Assembly (NCBI GenBank): GCA_949298805.1
Contig: CASFXY010000008.1
Coordinates: 1 to 64,000 of the forward strand
Source of the DNA: an uncultured bacterium
Lineage (GTDB): Bacteria > Cyanobacteriota > Vampirovibrionia > Gastranaerophilales > Gastranaerophilaceae
Reading direction: 5' to 3'
DNA: 64,000 bases
Below, piece after piece: positions 35,111 through 44,819 of this stretch. A program made the position numbers and the translations under genes. The notes beneath the pieces are model-generated. The model searched no databases, was not told the DNA's origin, and saw only the letters and a list, made by a program, of their open reading frames with translations. Every line of letters begins with the position of its first letter. Position 1 is the first letter of the stretch.

Positions 35111-36700
35111 CCAAAGCAAACAACAAAAGAAAAAAAGTTAATCCTTACATAGTTGCAATAACAATACTATTGCCCGCTTTTATGTCAATGGTCGCTTCTT
35201 CTGCAACCAATGTTTGTCAACCACATATAGCAGGTTATTTTGGCGCAACCCCCTATGAGGCAAACAGTATTATTACGGCATATATTATATCAGGTGGAAT
35301 AATGCTGCCAATATTTGGGTGGTGGATGAATACATGTGGTAAAAAAAGCGTTGCATATTGGAGTGTCAGCCTGTTTTGCCTGGGCTGTATTTTGTGTTTA
35401 TTGTCATAAGATTTACACATGTTAATATTATGTCGTGTTGTTGGGTGCTGCAGGCGGGGCACATTTACCGCTTGCGCAAGCAGTTTTACTTGAAACGTTT
35501 CCACCTGAAAAAAAGGGGGTTGCTATGGGATTTTTTGGATTTGCTGCCATGTTCTCTCCGCTTTTCGGACCTTTTGTAGGCGGATATTTAACCGACAATT
35601 ATTCTTGGCAGTGGGTTTTTATTATGAACATTCCGATTTGCATTATAAGTCTTATTTTAATTAAATTTTTTATAAAAGATGAGAAAAAATCAGGCACACC
35701 AAAAAGAAAAATGGACTATGTAGGGCTTTTTTCAATAATTATAGCAATGGGATGTATGCAAATTGTACTGGACAAAGGAGAGCAATTCAACTGGTTTGAT
35801 ACTTATTGGATATACTGGCTCACACTAATATCAATTGTATCTTTTGTCTTTTTTTATGTATGGGAACTCGAAACAAAAAAACCAATTGTCGATGTAAGAG
35901 TTTTTAAAGATAGAAATTTTCTTGTAGGTACTTTTATTAGTTCATTTATTAATATTATGCTGTATGGCACTCTACTTTTAATACCAATGTTTGGGCAAAA
36001 TATTTTAGGGTATTCCCCTTATTTTGCAGGTGTTTCGGTTTTTCCGAGGGCAATCTCCTGTTTTATAGGGCTTTTGTTAATGGGCAGAATTGCAGATAAA
36101 GTAGAAAACAGATTATTAACCGTAATAGGCTTGATAATAATGGCTGTTTCCGTATTTATGTTTTCAAGATTAAATAACACATCGTCAATAGAGAGTATAA
36201 TTTTACCAAATATTATATTAGGAATTGGAATTGCAGTAACATTTGTACCTGTAAGCGCACTTTCATTTATAACTCTTTCCAAAACAAAACTTGCTGATGC
36301 TGCAGGTTTACACGCATTATTTAAAAATATAGTTACTGCAATTTCCACTTCCGCAGTTTCAACATTTGTTACAAGGGTTTCTCAAGTACATCAAAATTAT
36401 CTGGTGGCATTTCTTTCTCCTACAAACTTAAATTTCCAGTATAAAATTGCAATTTAAAAAGTTAAATTCATGACTTATTTCTCACCATATTTGGCAGCAA
36501 AAAAAGCAAACGGCTATTTATATAAACAAATGCTTATGCAATCAAAATTATGCGCATTCTATGATGTCTTTCTCCTGCTTGCACTAATGTGTATTTTGGC
36601 AATTCCATTTATTTTACTCTTTAAGATGCCTAAAAAACGAATAATAATTACAACAATGAGGGCTTACTATCGCATTTTTAAACACAGAGGAATAATATAA
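35108..36700 (+). pseudogene. Second DHA2-family (EmrB-like) transporter, frameshifted
   Basis: ATG 35108 (MPKQTTKEKK) frameshifts in an A-rich stretch and stops at TAG; the family frame resumes as KVNPYIVAITILLPAFMSMV and ends at TAA 35407-35409 after LGCILCLLS. Reading through gives DLHMLILCRVV, then a shift to GAAGGAHLPLAQAVLLETFP, which runs to 36457 (LGPF-type motif FGPFVGGYLTDNYSW, IADKVENRLLTVIG). A third shift leads to the C-terminal YFSPYLAAKKANGYLYKQ at 36470-36700. The long 35435-36457 frame could still make a partial protein, but TM1-4 are severed. It follows the dtxR gene and is a paralogue of the pump at 10643, decayed by different lesions. Confidence 0.87.
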
Positions 36701-36702
36701 AA

Positions 36703-36725
36703 AACACCCCTAAAATAGGGGTGTT
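36703..36725 (-). terminator. Terminator of the EF-hand gene
   Basis: AACACCCCTA (36703-36712) and TAGGGGTGTT (36716-36725) with an AAA loop. On the minus strand the stem is followed by TTTTTT, a strong intrinsic terminator for the gene ending at 36745. Confidence 0.9.
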
Positions 36726-36744
36726 GTAATTGATTTAAAGAAAA

Positions 36745-38589
36745 TTACTGTTCGTCTTCAATTAATTCTTCGACTAGCTCGTCAGAATCAACTTCGTCAG
36801 GAACATCTGTAGCTTCAGGAGTTTCGAGTGTTTCATCGGCAACTTCTGTATCATCAGCCACTTCGGTTTCATCTGCAGCTTGGGCTTCTTCTTCAGCTTG
36901 TTGAGCTTCAAGCGCTTCTTGTTCTTTTGCTGCAAGCTCATCGGAGATTTTTTGACCTTCTACTTTTGCATTTGCTTCAGCAAGGTCGTTATATATTTGC
37001 AATGAATCACCAGTTATACCGAGTTGTGCAAACACGTTATCAATTTCACCACGCAATTGAGGCATAACTTCATCTTGATATTTTCTCAAGAATTCTTCAA
37101 CTTGCGTCATATCGGTACCTTGTACTGCTTGTGCAGCTTCTGCAGCTGATACATCAACACCTTGAGCTTTAAGAGCTTCTAAGTCCATATTGCTGCCGTA
37201 ATTTTCAACAAGCCAGCTTTCATCATCAAGTGTTTGATAACCAATTGTATCAACGCTTTCGTCATCGCTGAAACCTATGTCAAATGTGCCGAGCATTTGG
37301 TTATTTTCATTGTCTGCAAATCCAAAAGGACCTGTAACATTACTGTTTATTTCATCATGTTTTTGAGCAGAGATTTCAAGATCGCCCTTGCCTACCTGTT
37401 CGGTAAATTCTTCAATGCTCATAGCGCGTTGTGATTTAGTACCGTCAGCATCAATTTCGGTAATCATAACATTAACATCTTTATCGGCAAGCTCATCGCC
37501 TGTGATTGTGCCATCGCCATCAGCATCCATTGCAGACATTTCGTCCCATCCGTCACCGCCTGCAGCATCTGACTTAGCACCGACAAAGTCGTCCATTGAA
37601 TTAATTTTGCCGTCACCATCTTCATCGTAGAAGAAGTCAATTTGAATTTGACCGGCATCGCCATCGCCATCGAGGTCAAAGCCAAGACTATCACCAAAGT
37701 TTGCGCCAATAGGGTCACAAGATTTACTTTCTTCTGCTTGTTTTGCAGCCTCTTCAGCGGCTTTTGCTGCTTCGCATTCAGCTTCTTTAGCATCTATTTG
37801 AGAACCCAATTGCTTATCAATTTCAACTTTTTGACTTAATTGACCAAGCAAGTTAGACATTAATGCCATATCATTGTTAGCTGACATTATACTTACAATT
37901 GCTTCACCGAGAGAGGGGTTGAGTGCAGCTAGTGCATTTTGAACATTGGCATTAAACTCGTCTTGGGTCATTTCGCCGTTAGAGTTTTGATATTTTGCTA
38001 ATTCGTTGGCAACAATTTCTTCAGCTTTTTTCTTTTGCTCTTCTTCAATTTCTTCCATTTTAGCAAGAGCATCAGAGATTGAAGTCTCGATTTTACCCTT
38101 TAAATCTTCAATTTGTTCTTGAAGTACTTGCATCGACTGTTGATTTGCTTGACGTTGAACTTCAAGAGCATCAATTTCTTTTTGAATTTGCTCTGAAGTT
38201 TGAGTTGCTGCAGTTGCCTCAGTTTGAGTTACGCCATCAACATCTCCTACTTCATCAACAGTTGGCACATCTTGTGCAACTTCACCGGTTAGTTGAACTT
38301 GAGTTGCAGAAGCAGCAACTGTTTCATCCGGAGTAGAATTTACATTGCCATTCATAAGTGCTTCATATTCCGCATCAGAGAGATAACCTTGCAAGCTTTG
38401 TGCGCTGATAGTATAATTATCGCCGCTTGAATCTTTTAATACTAAACTGTCTGCTTTGTTAGTTCCTCCTGAAATAAAAAGCACTTCTAGAGTTTCTCCT
38501 TGTTTAAAATTTTCACCGGCAGAAGAGAGAAATCCGGTGTCGGACGCAATTTTTTTAAGTACGTCACTAAGGTTTACATTTGATCCCAT
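36745..38589 (-). CDS. Acidic EF-hand protein, putative calcium binding
   Basis: 614 residues from ATG 38589, which has AAGGATG 7 bases upstream; an in-frame ATG at 38664 lacks a site. The N-terminal 55 residues resemble an adhesive or LysM-like leader (MGSNVNLSDVLKKIAS). Next is a Q/T/E-rich coiled-coil stretch (about 135-250). Then come three Asp-rich EF-hand loops: DLDGDGDAGQIQ, DEDGDGKINSMD and DADGDGTITGDE (about residues 310-370), the last two canonical. Another long helical segment and an E/D-rich tail (VADETEVADDTEVADE) follow. No signal peptide. EF-hand loops bind Ca2+; the function is unknown. It shares the Asp loops and acidity of the LysM-like gene at 1-2325. Confidence 0.8.
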   Translation of the reverse strand: MGSNVNLSDVLKKIASDTGFLSSAGENFKQGETLEVLFISGGTNKADSLVLKDSSGDNYTISAQSLQGYLSDAEYEALMNGNVNSTPDETVAASATQVQLTGEVAQDVPTVDEVGDVDGVTQTEATAATQTSEQIQKEIDALEVQRQANQQSMQVLQEQIEDLKGKIETSISDALAKMEEIEEEQKKKAEEIVANELAKYQNSNGEMTQDEFNANVQNALAALNPSLGEAIVSIMSANNDMALMSNLLGQLSQKVEIDKQLGSQIDAKEAECEAAKAAEEAAKQAEESKSCDPIGANFGDSLGFDLDGDGDAGQIQIDFFYDEDGDGKINSMDDFVGAKSDAAGGDGWDEMSAMDADGDGTITGDELADKDVNVMITEIDADGTKSQRAMSIEEFTEQVGKGDLEISAQKHDEINSNVTGPFGFADNENNQMLGTFDIGFSDDESVDTIGYQTLDDESWLVENYGSNMDLEALKAQGVDVSAAEAAQAVQGTDMTQVEEFLRKYQDEVMPQLRGEIDNVFAQLGITGDSLQIYNDLAEANAKVEGQKISDELAAKEQEALEAQQAEEEAQAADETEVADDTEVADETLETPEATDVPDEVDSDELVEELIEDEQ

Positions 38590-38691
38590 AAAGCCATCCT
38601 TTACTAGTAATACTTGTGCTACCAAATGATTATCGGCAATGGAAAAAATAACTTTAGATTGCAATAAAAAAATATTAATATTTCGTTACAA

Positions 38692-39183
38692 TTATTTGGT
38701 ATGTAGCACTACCTTAGCAGACTTAAGTGTGGATTTTACGTCTATTACACGCTGGTTTGGACTACCCACCCAACATAAATTATTATCAAGGTTCTCTAAC
38801 TCAAATTGACCGTCGGCAATAACATCAACGTACTTTATTTCATCAATATCTTTAATGTCCTCCCATAAAAATCCTGTATAAAGCCAGATTGATTTTTCCG
38901 GAAAGAGGGTACGTGTCTTTTTTATCAGACGACAAACTTCAGAACGATTTAGCGGGTGCATAGGATCACCACCACTGAAAGTAACACCTGAAATGTGAGG
39001 TCTTGCAAGCTTTTCAAACAACTCGGACTCGGCTGCATCATCAAAATACAACCCGCCTGAAACATCCCATGTAATTGGATTTTGGCAACCTCTACAGTGA
39101 TGAGTGCAACCTGATACCCACAAAACAACTCTTAGACCGTCACCATTTAACATATCATCCGTTGTAATATCATGATAATTCAT
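38692..39183 (-). CDS. nrdG: Anaerobic ribonucleotide reductase activase NrdG
   Basis: 163 residues, normal family length. The radical SAM cluster motif CTHHCRGCQNP (CxxxCxxC) and GVTFSGGDPMHP are diagnostic. It generates the glycyl radical on NrdD at the expense of S-adenosylmethionine. The gene overlaps nrdD by one base (ATGA-type junction at 39183) and shares its riboswitch-controlled transcript. Confidence 0.95.
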   Translation of the reverse strand: MNYHDITTDDMLNGDGLRVVLWVSGCTHHCRGCQNPITWDVSGGLYFDDAAESELFEKLARPHISGVTFSGGDPMHPLNRSEVCRLIKKTRTLFPEKSIWLYTGFLWEDIKDIDEIKYVDVIADGQFELENLDNNLCWVGSPNQRVIDVKSTLKSAKVVLHTK

Positions 39184-41441
39184 TACATACTTACCCTGTC
39201 TTGTATTTCTTCCATTTTTGCATTATTTAACCTTGTATCACCGTTTACGCGGGAATAAGATAAATAGCCGTTCATTCTATCAATTTTTGTCAAATTAGAA
39301 CTTCCGCATTTAGGACAAACATCCATAGATAATTCTTTATGACCACACTCATCGCAATAAGCCAGTGAAAGATTAACACCTTCATAAAAACCCATTTCCA
39401 TAGCACGCGAAACAAGTGTGTCAATAGCTTTAGTATTATATGAAACAGGATATTTTACGTATTGAATTTTACCACCGTTAAACAAATTCCAAAACTTGTT
39501 TTCAATGTCTTGTTTTTCTATAGGAGTAAGTTTTTCAGAAACATGGCAATGAAAACTGTTAGAAACATAACCTTTGTCAGAAACTTTATCAATAATTCCA
39601 TATTTCTTTCTAAATTGCTCGACTTGCAGTCCGCAGAGATTTTCTGCAGGTGTACCGTAAATGGCATAAAGGTGTCCGTCTTGTTCTTTAAATTGTAGAA
39701 CTTTTTTATTAATATACTCCATCACTTCAAGCGCAAATGCACTATCCTCAACCAATGTTTTACCATTATAGAGCACTTGCAACTCGTTTAATGCGGTTAT
39801 TCCAAATGATGCAGTGGCAGCCTTTAAAAGCGGTTTGATTTTATCAGACGGTTTTAAATTACCTCCGTAAAATCCGCCTTCACAAAACGCAAGAGGGTTA
39901 ATCGAGGCTCTCATTTCTCCAAGATAGTCATAAGTCCTTATGTGAATTTTTCTGATAAGTTCTAAATAATAATCTAAGACTTCGTAAAAATCTTTACTCT
40001 CTAATCTTGATTTGGCAAGTATCATAGGCAAGTGCAGACTAATTGCACCCACATTAAATCTACCGACAAAAATTGGTGTATCATTTTCATCGGCAGGATT
40101 CATACCGCCTCTTTCAAACCAAGGAGATAAAAAGGCTCTGCAACCCATGGGCGAAATAACTTTTTTGTATTTTTTATAAATTGAAGCCACATAACCGTCT
40201 CCGGTTAGTGACAACCAGTCAGGATACATTGCTTTTTTACAACACTCAATTCCTGCAAGATATAAATCATGCAATTCAGCACCTTTGGTGTGCAAATTTT
40301 TATCAAACAGAAATACTAATTTCGGAAATAAAACAGGTTTTTTACAAGAATGTTTTCCTTGCCCATTTTCTCTGGTCTTAAGCATAATTAATGATGCAAG
40401 TTTTTCAAATTTGCCTTTACCTAATCCGAATGTCATTGTAATAAAAGGGTAATCTCCGCGAGAAGAAGCTACAGAGTTAAATTTATACTCCCAACCCTGA
40501 AAACCTTGTTCAAAATCTTTTTTTACATCATTTAATGCCTCTTGTGCAGCTTTTTCAAAACTCAAACCCATGCAAACATATCTGTCAAACTTTAAATCAT
40601 AAGTTTTTTGTGCGTAGGGGGACAATATTTTGTCAACTTCAGGAACGGTAAAACCACCGTATTGTTGACTTGCTGCAGCCATTATAATATCACCTATTAC
40701 ATCAAAAGCTACATCAAGACTTTTTGGCTCATTATACCAAAGATTGCCCATTTCAAAGCCGCCCTTAAGGACATTTGAAACATCAAAAAGACAACAATTC
40801 ATGGTATCTCTGCGCGCAGACATATCGTGAATATAAATATAACCGTCACGCACAGCCTGTAAATCATCAACTGTAAGAAAAAATTTTTTATATAACTCTT
40901 TGTTCAGCTGATTAAAAATTAAAGAGCGTTTTGTAGATACTAATGCAGAATCAGCATTAGAATTCTCTTTATCTCCAATGTACATTATTTTTTGGCTTTC
41001 TTGAAAAACCTTATCGAGCACGTGTACAAAATCTGTCTTGTAATTTCTGTAATTTCTGTAACTTTGGGCAACCTTAGGATTAATACTATCTAAAGCATTC
41101 TCAACAATATTATGTATTTGCGCTATGCCTACTTCAGGTTTATTAATTAAACTAACGCTGCTGTTAACATAGTTGCAAATTTCCTCAATTTGCGAATTGC
41201 TAAACTCAATAAGAACCCTTGCTGCCGACTTTCTTATGGCGCATACAACCTTATCAATATTATACTTTTCTTTTGTGCCGTCCTTTTTCACAATTAGCAC
41301 GTTGGTGAGTACAGCACAGTCAACACCAATGAAATCATTTTTAAATTCCAAACTTTTTTCTCTTGCGAATTTGACAGTTTCACCAAGAGCAAGCGGTTTA
41401 AATGGAACCACCTTCTCATCACAATTGGATGCATTTTGCAT
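39183..41441 (-). CDS. nrdD: Anaerobic (class III) ribonucleoside-triphosphate reductase NrdD
   Basis: 752 residues. The N-terminal ATP-cone (about 45-135) is followed by the catalytic barrel and a C-terminal zinc ribbon (CDECGHKELSMDVCPKCG). The glycyl radical site is G725 in RMNGYLS. It reduces ribonucleotides to deoxyribonucleotides without oxygen or cobalamin; formate, which PflB in this window would produce, is the usual reductant for this class. An AGGAG at 41447-41452 precedes ATG 41441. A cobalamin riboswitch lies immediately upstream, so it is expected to be made when B12 is scarce. Confidence 0.95.
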   Translation of the reverse strand: MQNASNCDEKVVPFKPLALGETVKFAREKSLEFKNDFIGVDCAVLTNVLIVKKDGTKEKYNIDKVVCAIRKSAARVLIEFSNSQIEEICNYVNSSVSLINKPEVGIAQIHNIVENALDSINPKVAQSYRNYRNYKTDFVHVLDKVFQESQKIMYIGDKENSNADSALVSTKRSLIFNQLNKELYKKFFLTVDDLQAVRDGYIYIHDMSARRDTMNCCLFDVSNVLKGGFEMGNLWYNEPKSLDVAFDVIGDIIMAAASQQYGGFTVPEVDKILSPYAQKTYDLKFDRYVCMGLSFEKAAQEALNDVKKDFEQGFQGWEYKFNSVASSRGDYPFITMTFGLGKGKFEKLASLIMLKTRENGQGKHSCKKPVLFPKLVFLFDKNLHTKGAELHDLYLAGIECCKKAMYPDWLSLTGDGYVASIYKKYKKVISPMGCRAFLSPWFERGGMNPADENDTPIFVGRFNVGAISLHLPMILAKSRLESKDFYEVLDYYLELIRKIHIRTYDYLGEMRASINPLAFCEGGFYGGNLKPSDKIKPLLKAATASFGITALNELQVLYNGKTLVEDSAFALEVMEYINKKVLQFKEQDGHLYAIYGTPAENLCGLQVEQFRKKYGIIDKVSDKGYVSNSFHCHVSEKLTPIEKQDIENKFWNLFNGGKIQYVKYPVSYNTKAIDTLVSRAMEMGFYEGVNLSLAYCDECGHKELSMDVCPKCGSSNLTKIDRMNGYLSYSRVNGDTRLNNAKMEEIQDRVSM

Positions 41442-41446
41442 AAAAA

Positions 41447-41555
41447 ACTCCTATTAGTCTCGTAATAATCAATGTAGATTAAGCATTCCGACTTTAACGG
41501 CTGCGGACCAGTGAGGGAATTACACCCTACTTTCCTTAAAATACTTTCTTATGAT
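41447..41555 (-). promoter_or_regulatory. Cobalamin riboswitch upstream of nrdDG
   Basis: Read on the minus strand, the leader holds the cobalamin riboswitch core in order: AAGGAAAGTAGGGTGTAATT (as consensus GGGAA..GGUGaAAaUCC), then CCCTCACTGGTCCGCAGCCG (as CUG.CCCGCAaCcGU), then AAAGTCGGAATGC (the B12-box end). A 9-bp helix closes the core: AAGTATTTT (41538-41546) with GGAATGCTT (41481-41489). The L5 loop GUAAU can pair with AUUAC at 41462-41466, consistent with the L5-L13 kissing loop. That hairpin's 3' side runs into the AGGAG ribosome site, so B12 binding would block translation of nrdD. Confidence 0.82.
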
Positions 41556-41776
41556 AATACAAAATTTAAACATGTAAACACGTATGAAAAAAAATAATTC
41601 AAACAAAGTAATGGCAAGCAAAAATATGACTTTACATAACTTAACATTTTAAAATCTTTACAATTTGACAATAAAATTAGTTATGGCTAAAATTTTATTG
41701 ACGGTTTCACCAAATTTTTACTAATTTGCCGACAGCACACATTAACAACAATAGATATAATTTAAAGGAGAAAATA
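41556..41776 (+). other. Intergenic spacer between nrdD leader and pflB
   Basis: AT-rich divergent region of 221 bases. It carries the pflB promoter (41665-41693) and must carry the nrdD promoter. Nothing else is seen: no ORF with a ribosome site and no further RNA motif. Confidence 0.5.
41665..41693 (+). promoter_or_regulatory. Strong promoter of pflB
   Basis: Perfect -35 TTGACA (41665-41670), 17-base spacer, -10 TAAAAT (41688-41693). The leader to ATG 41777 is about 77 bases. Confidence 0.7.
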
Positions 41777-44029
41777 ATGGATTGTACTCTTAGTATGACT
41801 ATGCCTTGCTGGCAAGGTTTTAATAACGGCACTTGGCAAAATACCATAGATGTCGTAGATTTTATACAAAATAATTACACACCCTATGACGGCGATGACA
41901 GCTTTCTTATGCCTGCAACGTCAAGAACATTGAACATCTGGGATAAAGTAAGAGAATTAATGAAAAAGGAACTTGAAAATAACGGACTTTTAGATGCCGA
42001 TGTTTCAACACCCTCCGAAATCGATGCATATAATGCCGGCTATATCGATAAAGACAACGAGATTATTGTCGGCTTGCAAACTGATGCCCCCCTTAAACGA
42101 GCTATTATGCCATGTGGAGGACATAGAATGGTAGAAGCATCTTGCAAGGCATACGGACTTAAAGAGGACGAAAAAGTCAAAGAAATTTTCACTAAATACA
42201 GAAAAACTCATAATGAAGGAGTCTTTCAAGCATATACGCCTGAAATTCGTGCATGTAGAAAAAGCGGAATTATAACCGGATTACCCGATGCGTACGGACG
42301 CGGGCGTATTATAGGCGACTACAGGCGCGTTGCACTTTATGGAATTGACAGGTTAATAGAAGAAAAAATTTCCGAAAAGGCTACTTCGGACAATTTAAAT
42401 ATGACTTCTGACATAATCCGCGAAAGAGAAGAATTGTCAGAACAAATTCTTGCCTTGGAAGCCATGAAACGAATGGCGCAAACTTACGGATATGACATCT
42501 CAAAACCTGCAAATAACTTCCGTGAAGCTGTTCAATGGACCTATTTTGCTTATCTGGCTGCAATAAAAGACCAAAATGGGGCAGCAATGTCGCTGGGCAG
42601 AGTCTCAACATTTTTAGATATATATTCCGAAAGAGATATTAAAAGAGGCTTGCTAACAGAAGAACAAGCGCAAGAAATAATGGATGACTTTGTAATTAAA
42701 TTAAGAATGGTCCGTTTCTTAAGAACACCGGAATACAACGAACTTTTTAGCGGCGATCCTGTATGGGTGACAGAATCAATAGGTGGCATGAGCGATGATG
42801 GCAGAACACTTGTTACAAAAAACTCCTACAGAATGCTGCACACGCTTACTAACTTGGGTCCTGCACCCGAGCCAAATATGACCGTTCTGTGGTCTGTCAA
42901 TTTACCTGAGAATTTTAAAAAATTCTGTTCAAAATTGTCGATTAACACATCGTCAATTCAATACGAAAACGATGATTTAATGCGCCCCATGTTTGGGGAC
43001 GATTATGGTATTGCCTGCTGCGTTTCACCTATGATTATAGGAAAAGAAATGCAATTTTTCGGCGCAAGGGCAAATCTGGCAAAAGCATTGTTATATGCAA
43101 TAAATGGCGGCGTTGATGAAAAATCTTTTGCAAAAGTTGTAAGCGGGTTTGAACCAATCACATCTGAATATTTAAACTATGATGAAGTTATGGAAAAATT
43201 CGATGCAATGATGGAATGGCTGGCAACTACTTATGTTAATGCGCTGAATATTATTCATTTTATGCACGACAAATACTATTATGAAAAGGCACAGCTTGCA
43301 CTTATGGAACAGAATGTCGTAAGGAAACTGGGTTGCGGAATAGCCGGTTTTTCAGTTACGGTTGACTCGCTTAGTGCCATAAAATACGCAAAAGTGAAAC
43401 CCATAAGAAATGAGCAGGGAATAGCAATTGATTTTGAAATAGAAGGTGATTTTCCAAAGTTTGGCAACAATGATGACAGGGTTGATGAAATTGCAACAAA
43501 ATTAGTTGAAAAATTTATGCAAAAAATTGAAAAATTGCCGACTTACAGAAATGCTATTCCTACACAATCAATTTTAACAATTACGTCAAACGTAGTCTAC
43601 GGCAAAAAAACAGGCAATACACCTGATGGAAGAAAATCAAACGTACCTTTTGCACCTGGTGCAAATCCTTTACATGGGCGCGATGAATGTGGCGCACTGG
43701 CTTCACTTTGTTCTGTTGCAAAATTACCTTTCAAATATGCAAAAGACGGCATATCAAATACATTTTCAATTATTCCAAGCTCTTTGGGCAAAACAGAGCA
43801 AGACAGAATAAATAATTTAAAAGGGATGCTTGACGGGTATATGACCAACATGGGACAGCATATAAATGTAAATGTTTTAGATAGAGAAACACTAAAAGAT
43901 GCAATGGAGCATCCTGATAAATACCCGCAACTTACTATCAGGGTTTCAGGCTATGCAGTAAACTTTATTAAATTAACAAGAGCGCAACAGGAGGATGTTA
44001 TTTCAAGGACATTCCATGACAAATTCTGA
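41777..44029 (+). CDS. pflB: Pyruvate formate-lyase (formate C-acetyltransferase)
   Basis: 750 residues from ATG 41777, which has AAAGGAG 6 bases upstream; in-frame codons above it overlap the leader and lack a site. The catalytic cysteine pair is in GIACCVSPM and the C-terminal glycyl radical is G725 in RVSGYAVNF, with GNTPDGRK and HINVNVLD typical of true PFL. It splits pyruvate with CoA into acetyl-CoA and formate in the cytoplasm under anoxia. It overlaps pflA by 14 bases. Its formate can serve NrdD, encoded divergently. Confidence 0.96.
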   Translation: MDCTLSMTMPCWQGFNNGTWQNTIDVVDFIQNNYTPYDGDDSFLMPATSRTLNIWDKVRELMKKELENNGLLDADVSTPSEIDAYNAGYIDKDNEIIVGLQTDAPLKRAIMPCGGHRMVEASCKAYGLKEDEKVKEIFTKYRKTHNEGVFQAYTPEIRACRKSGIITGLPDAYGRGRIIGDYRRVALYGIDRLIEEKISEKATSDNLNMTSDIIREREELSEQILALEAMKRMAQTYGYDISKPANNFREAVQWTYFAYLAAIKDQNGAAMSLGRVSTFLDIYSERDIKRGLLTEEQAQEIMDDFVIKLRMVRFLRTPEYNELFSGDPVWVTESIGGMSDDGRTLVTKNSYRMLHTLTNLGPAPEPNMTVLWSVNLPENFKKFCSKLSINTSSIQYENDDLMRPMFGDDYGIACCVSPMIIGKEMQFFGARANLAKALLYAINGGVDEKSFAKVVSGFEPITSEYLNYDEVMEKFDAMMEWLATTYVNALNIIHFMHDKYYYEKAQLALMEQNVVRKLGCGIAGFSVTVDSLSAIKYAKVKPIRNEQGIAIDFEIEGDFPKFGNNDDRVDEIATKLVEKFMQKIEKLPTYRNAIPTQSILTITSNVVYGKKTGNTPDGRKSNVPFAPGANPLHGRDECGALASLCSVAKLPFKYAKDGISNTFSIIPSSLGKTEQDRINNLKGMLDGYMTNMGQHINVNVLDRETLKDAMEHPDKYPQLTIRVSGYAVNFIKLTRAQQEDVISRTFHDKF

Positions 44030-44819
44030 TTATAAATTAAGCGCAGGTTATCCCCCTGCGCTTTTTGATAAAAAGATAAATAATAAAATAGGTTACATTC
44101 ACTCAATATTAACAGGTGGAACACTGGATGGACCAGGGATAAGGTATGTTATATTTTTTCAAATGTGCCCGTTTCGCTGTAAATATTGTCACAACCCCGA
44201 CACTTGGTCTATAAATACTCTAGGTATTAAAACTGTTGATAGTATATATAAGGACATTGTAAAATATATTAATTTTTTCAAATTTAGTGGCGGCGGAGTT
44301 ACTGTGTCAGGCGGTGAACCCCTTTTGCAAGCTGAATTTCTGTACGAATTATTTAAAAAATTAAGCGCTGATGATATAAATATTGCAATAGATACTTGCG
44401 GTTATATTGACTTAACACAAACCGTAAAAGAAGTTCTAAGCCTTAGCAACCTAATATTACTAGATATAAAACATCTGGATTCAAAAATTCATAATGAACT
44501 TACGGGAAAAGACAATGCCAAAGTTTTAAATTTTTTAAAATATTTAAAATCAATTAACAAAAAAGTCTGGATAAGGCAAGTCCTTGTGCCTACATATACA
44601 ACTAGTGAAGAATATATAAATAATTTAATCTTGTTTTTAAATGCATACAAAAATATTATCGATAAAATTGAATTGCTGCCATACCACAAAATGGGTAAAG
44701 AAAAATGGGAAAAGCTCGGGCTAAAATATTCGCTTAACGTAGAACCGCCTGACAAAAAAATTGTTGATAAAATAAAAAAACAGTTCGAGAATAACGGTTA
44801 CGAAGTGCTAGTTTCCTGA
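44016..44819 (+). CDS. pflA: Pyruvate formate-lyase activating enzyme
   Basis: 267 residues from ATG 44016 (AAGGA 6 bases before it). The ATG at 43995 directly abuts GGAGG and is unlikely. The radical SAM motif [14 protein letters not shown] and the GGE motif [11 protein letters not shown] are diagnostic of PFL activases. It installs the glycyl radical on PflB using SAM and a 4Fe-4S cluster. The family's usual start is a little before [16 protein letters not shown]. The first 20 residues here ([10 protein letters not shown]) are an extra N-terminal tail. The 3' end overlaps the convergent glycosyltransferase by 12 bases. Confidence 0.95.
   Translation: MTNSDYKLSAGYPPALFDKKINNKIGYIHSILTGGTLDGPGIRYVIFFQMCPFRCKYCHNPDTWSINTLGIKTVDSIYKDIVKYINFFKFSGGGVTVSGGEPLLQAEFLYELFKKLSADDINIAIDTCGYIDLTQTVKEVLSLSNLILLDIKHLDSKIHNELTGKDNAKVLNFLKYLKSINKKVWIRQVLVPTYTTSEEYINNLILFLNAYKNIIDKIELLPYHKMGKEKWEKLGLKYSLNVEPPDKKIVDKIKKQFENNGYEVLVS

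Noticed and set aside
35435-36457. Functional shortened DHA2 transporter
   Set aside because: It lacks the first helices, has no ribosome site, and the missing parts lie just upstream in other frames, so it is the middle of a pseudogene.
38589-38664. Longer start (ATG 38664) for the EF-hand protein
   Set aside because: No ribosome site; ATG 38589 has AAGGATG at good spacing and the extra 25 residues look like translated leader.
41461-41560. NrdR-box or ncRNA upstream of nrdD
   Set aside because: No paired NrdR boxes (ACACWATATATTGT-like) were seen; the conserved blocks fit the cobalamin riboswitch.
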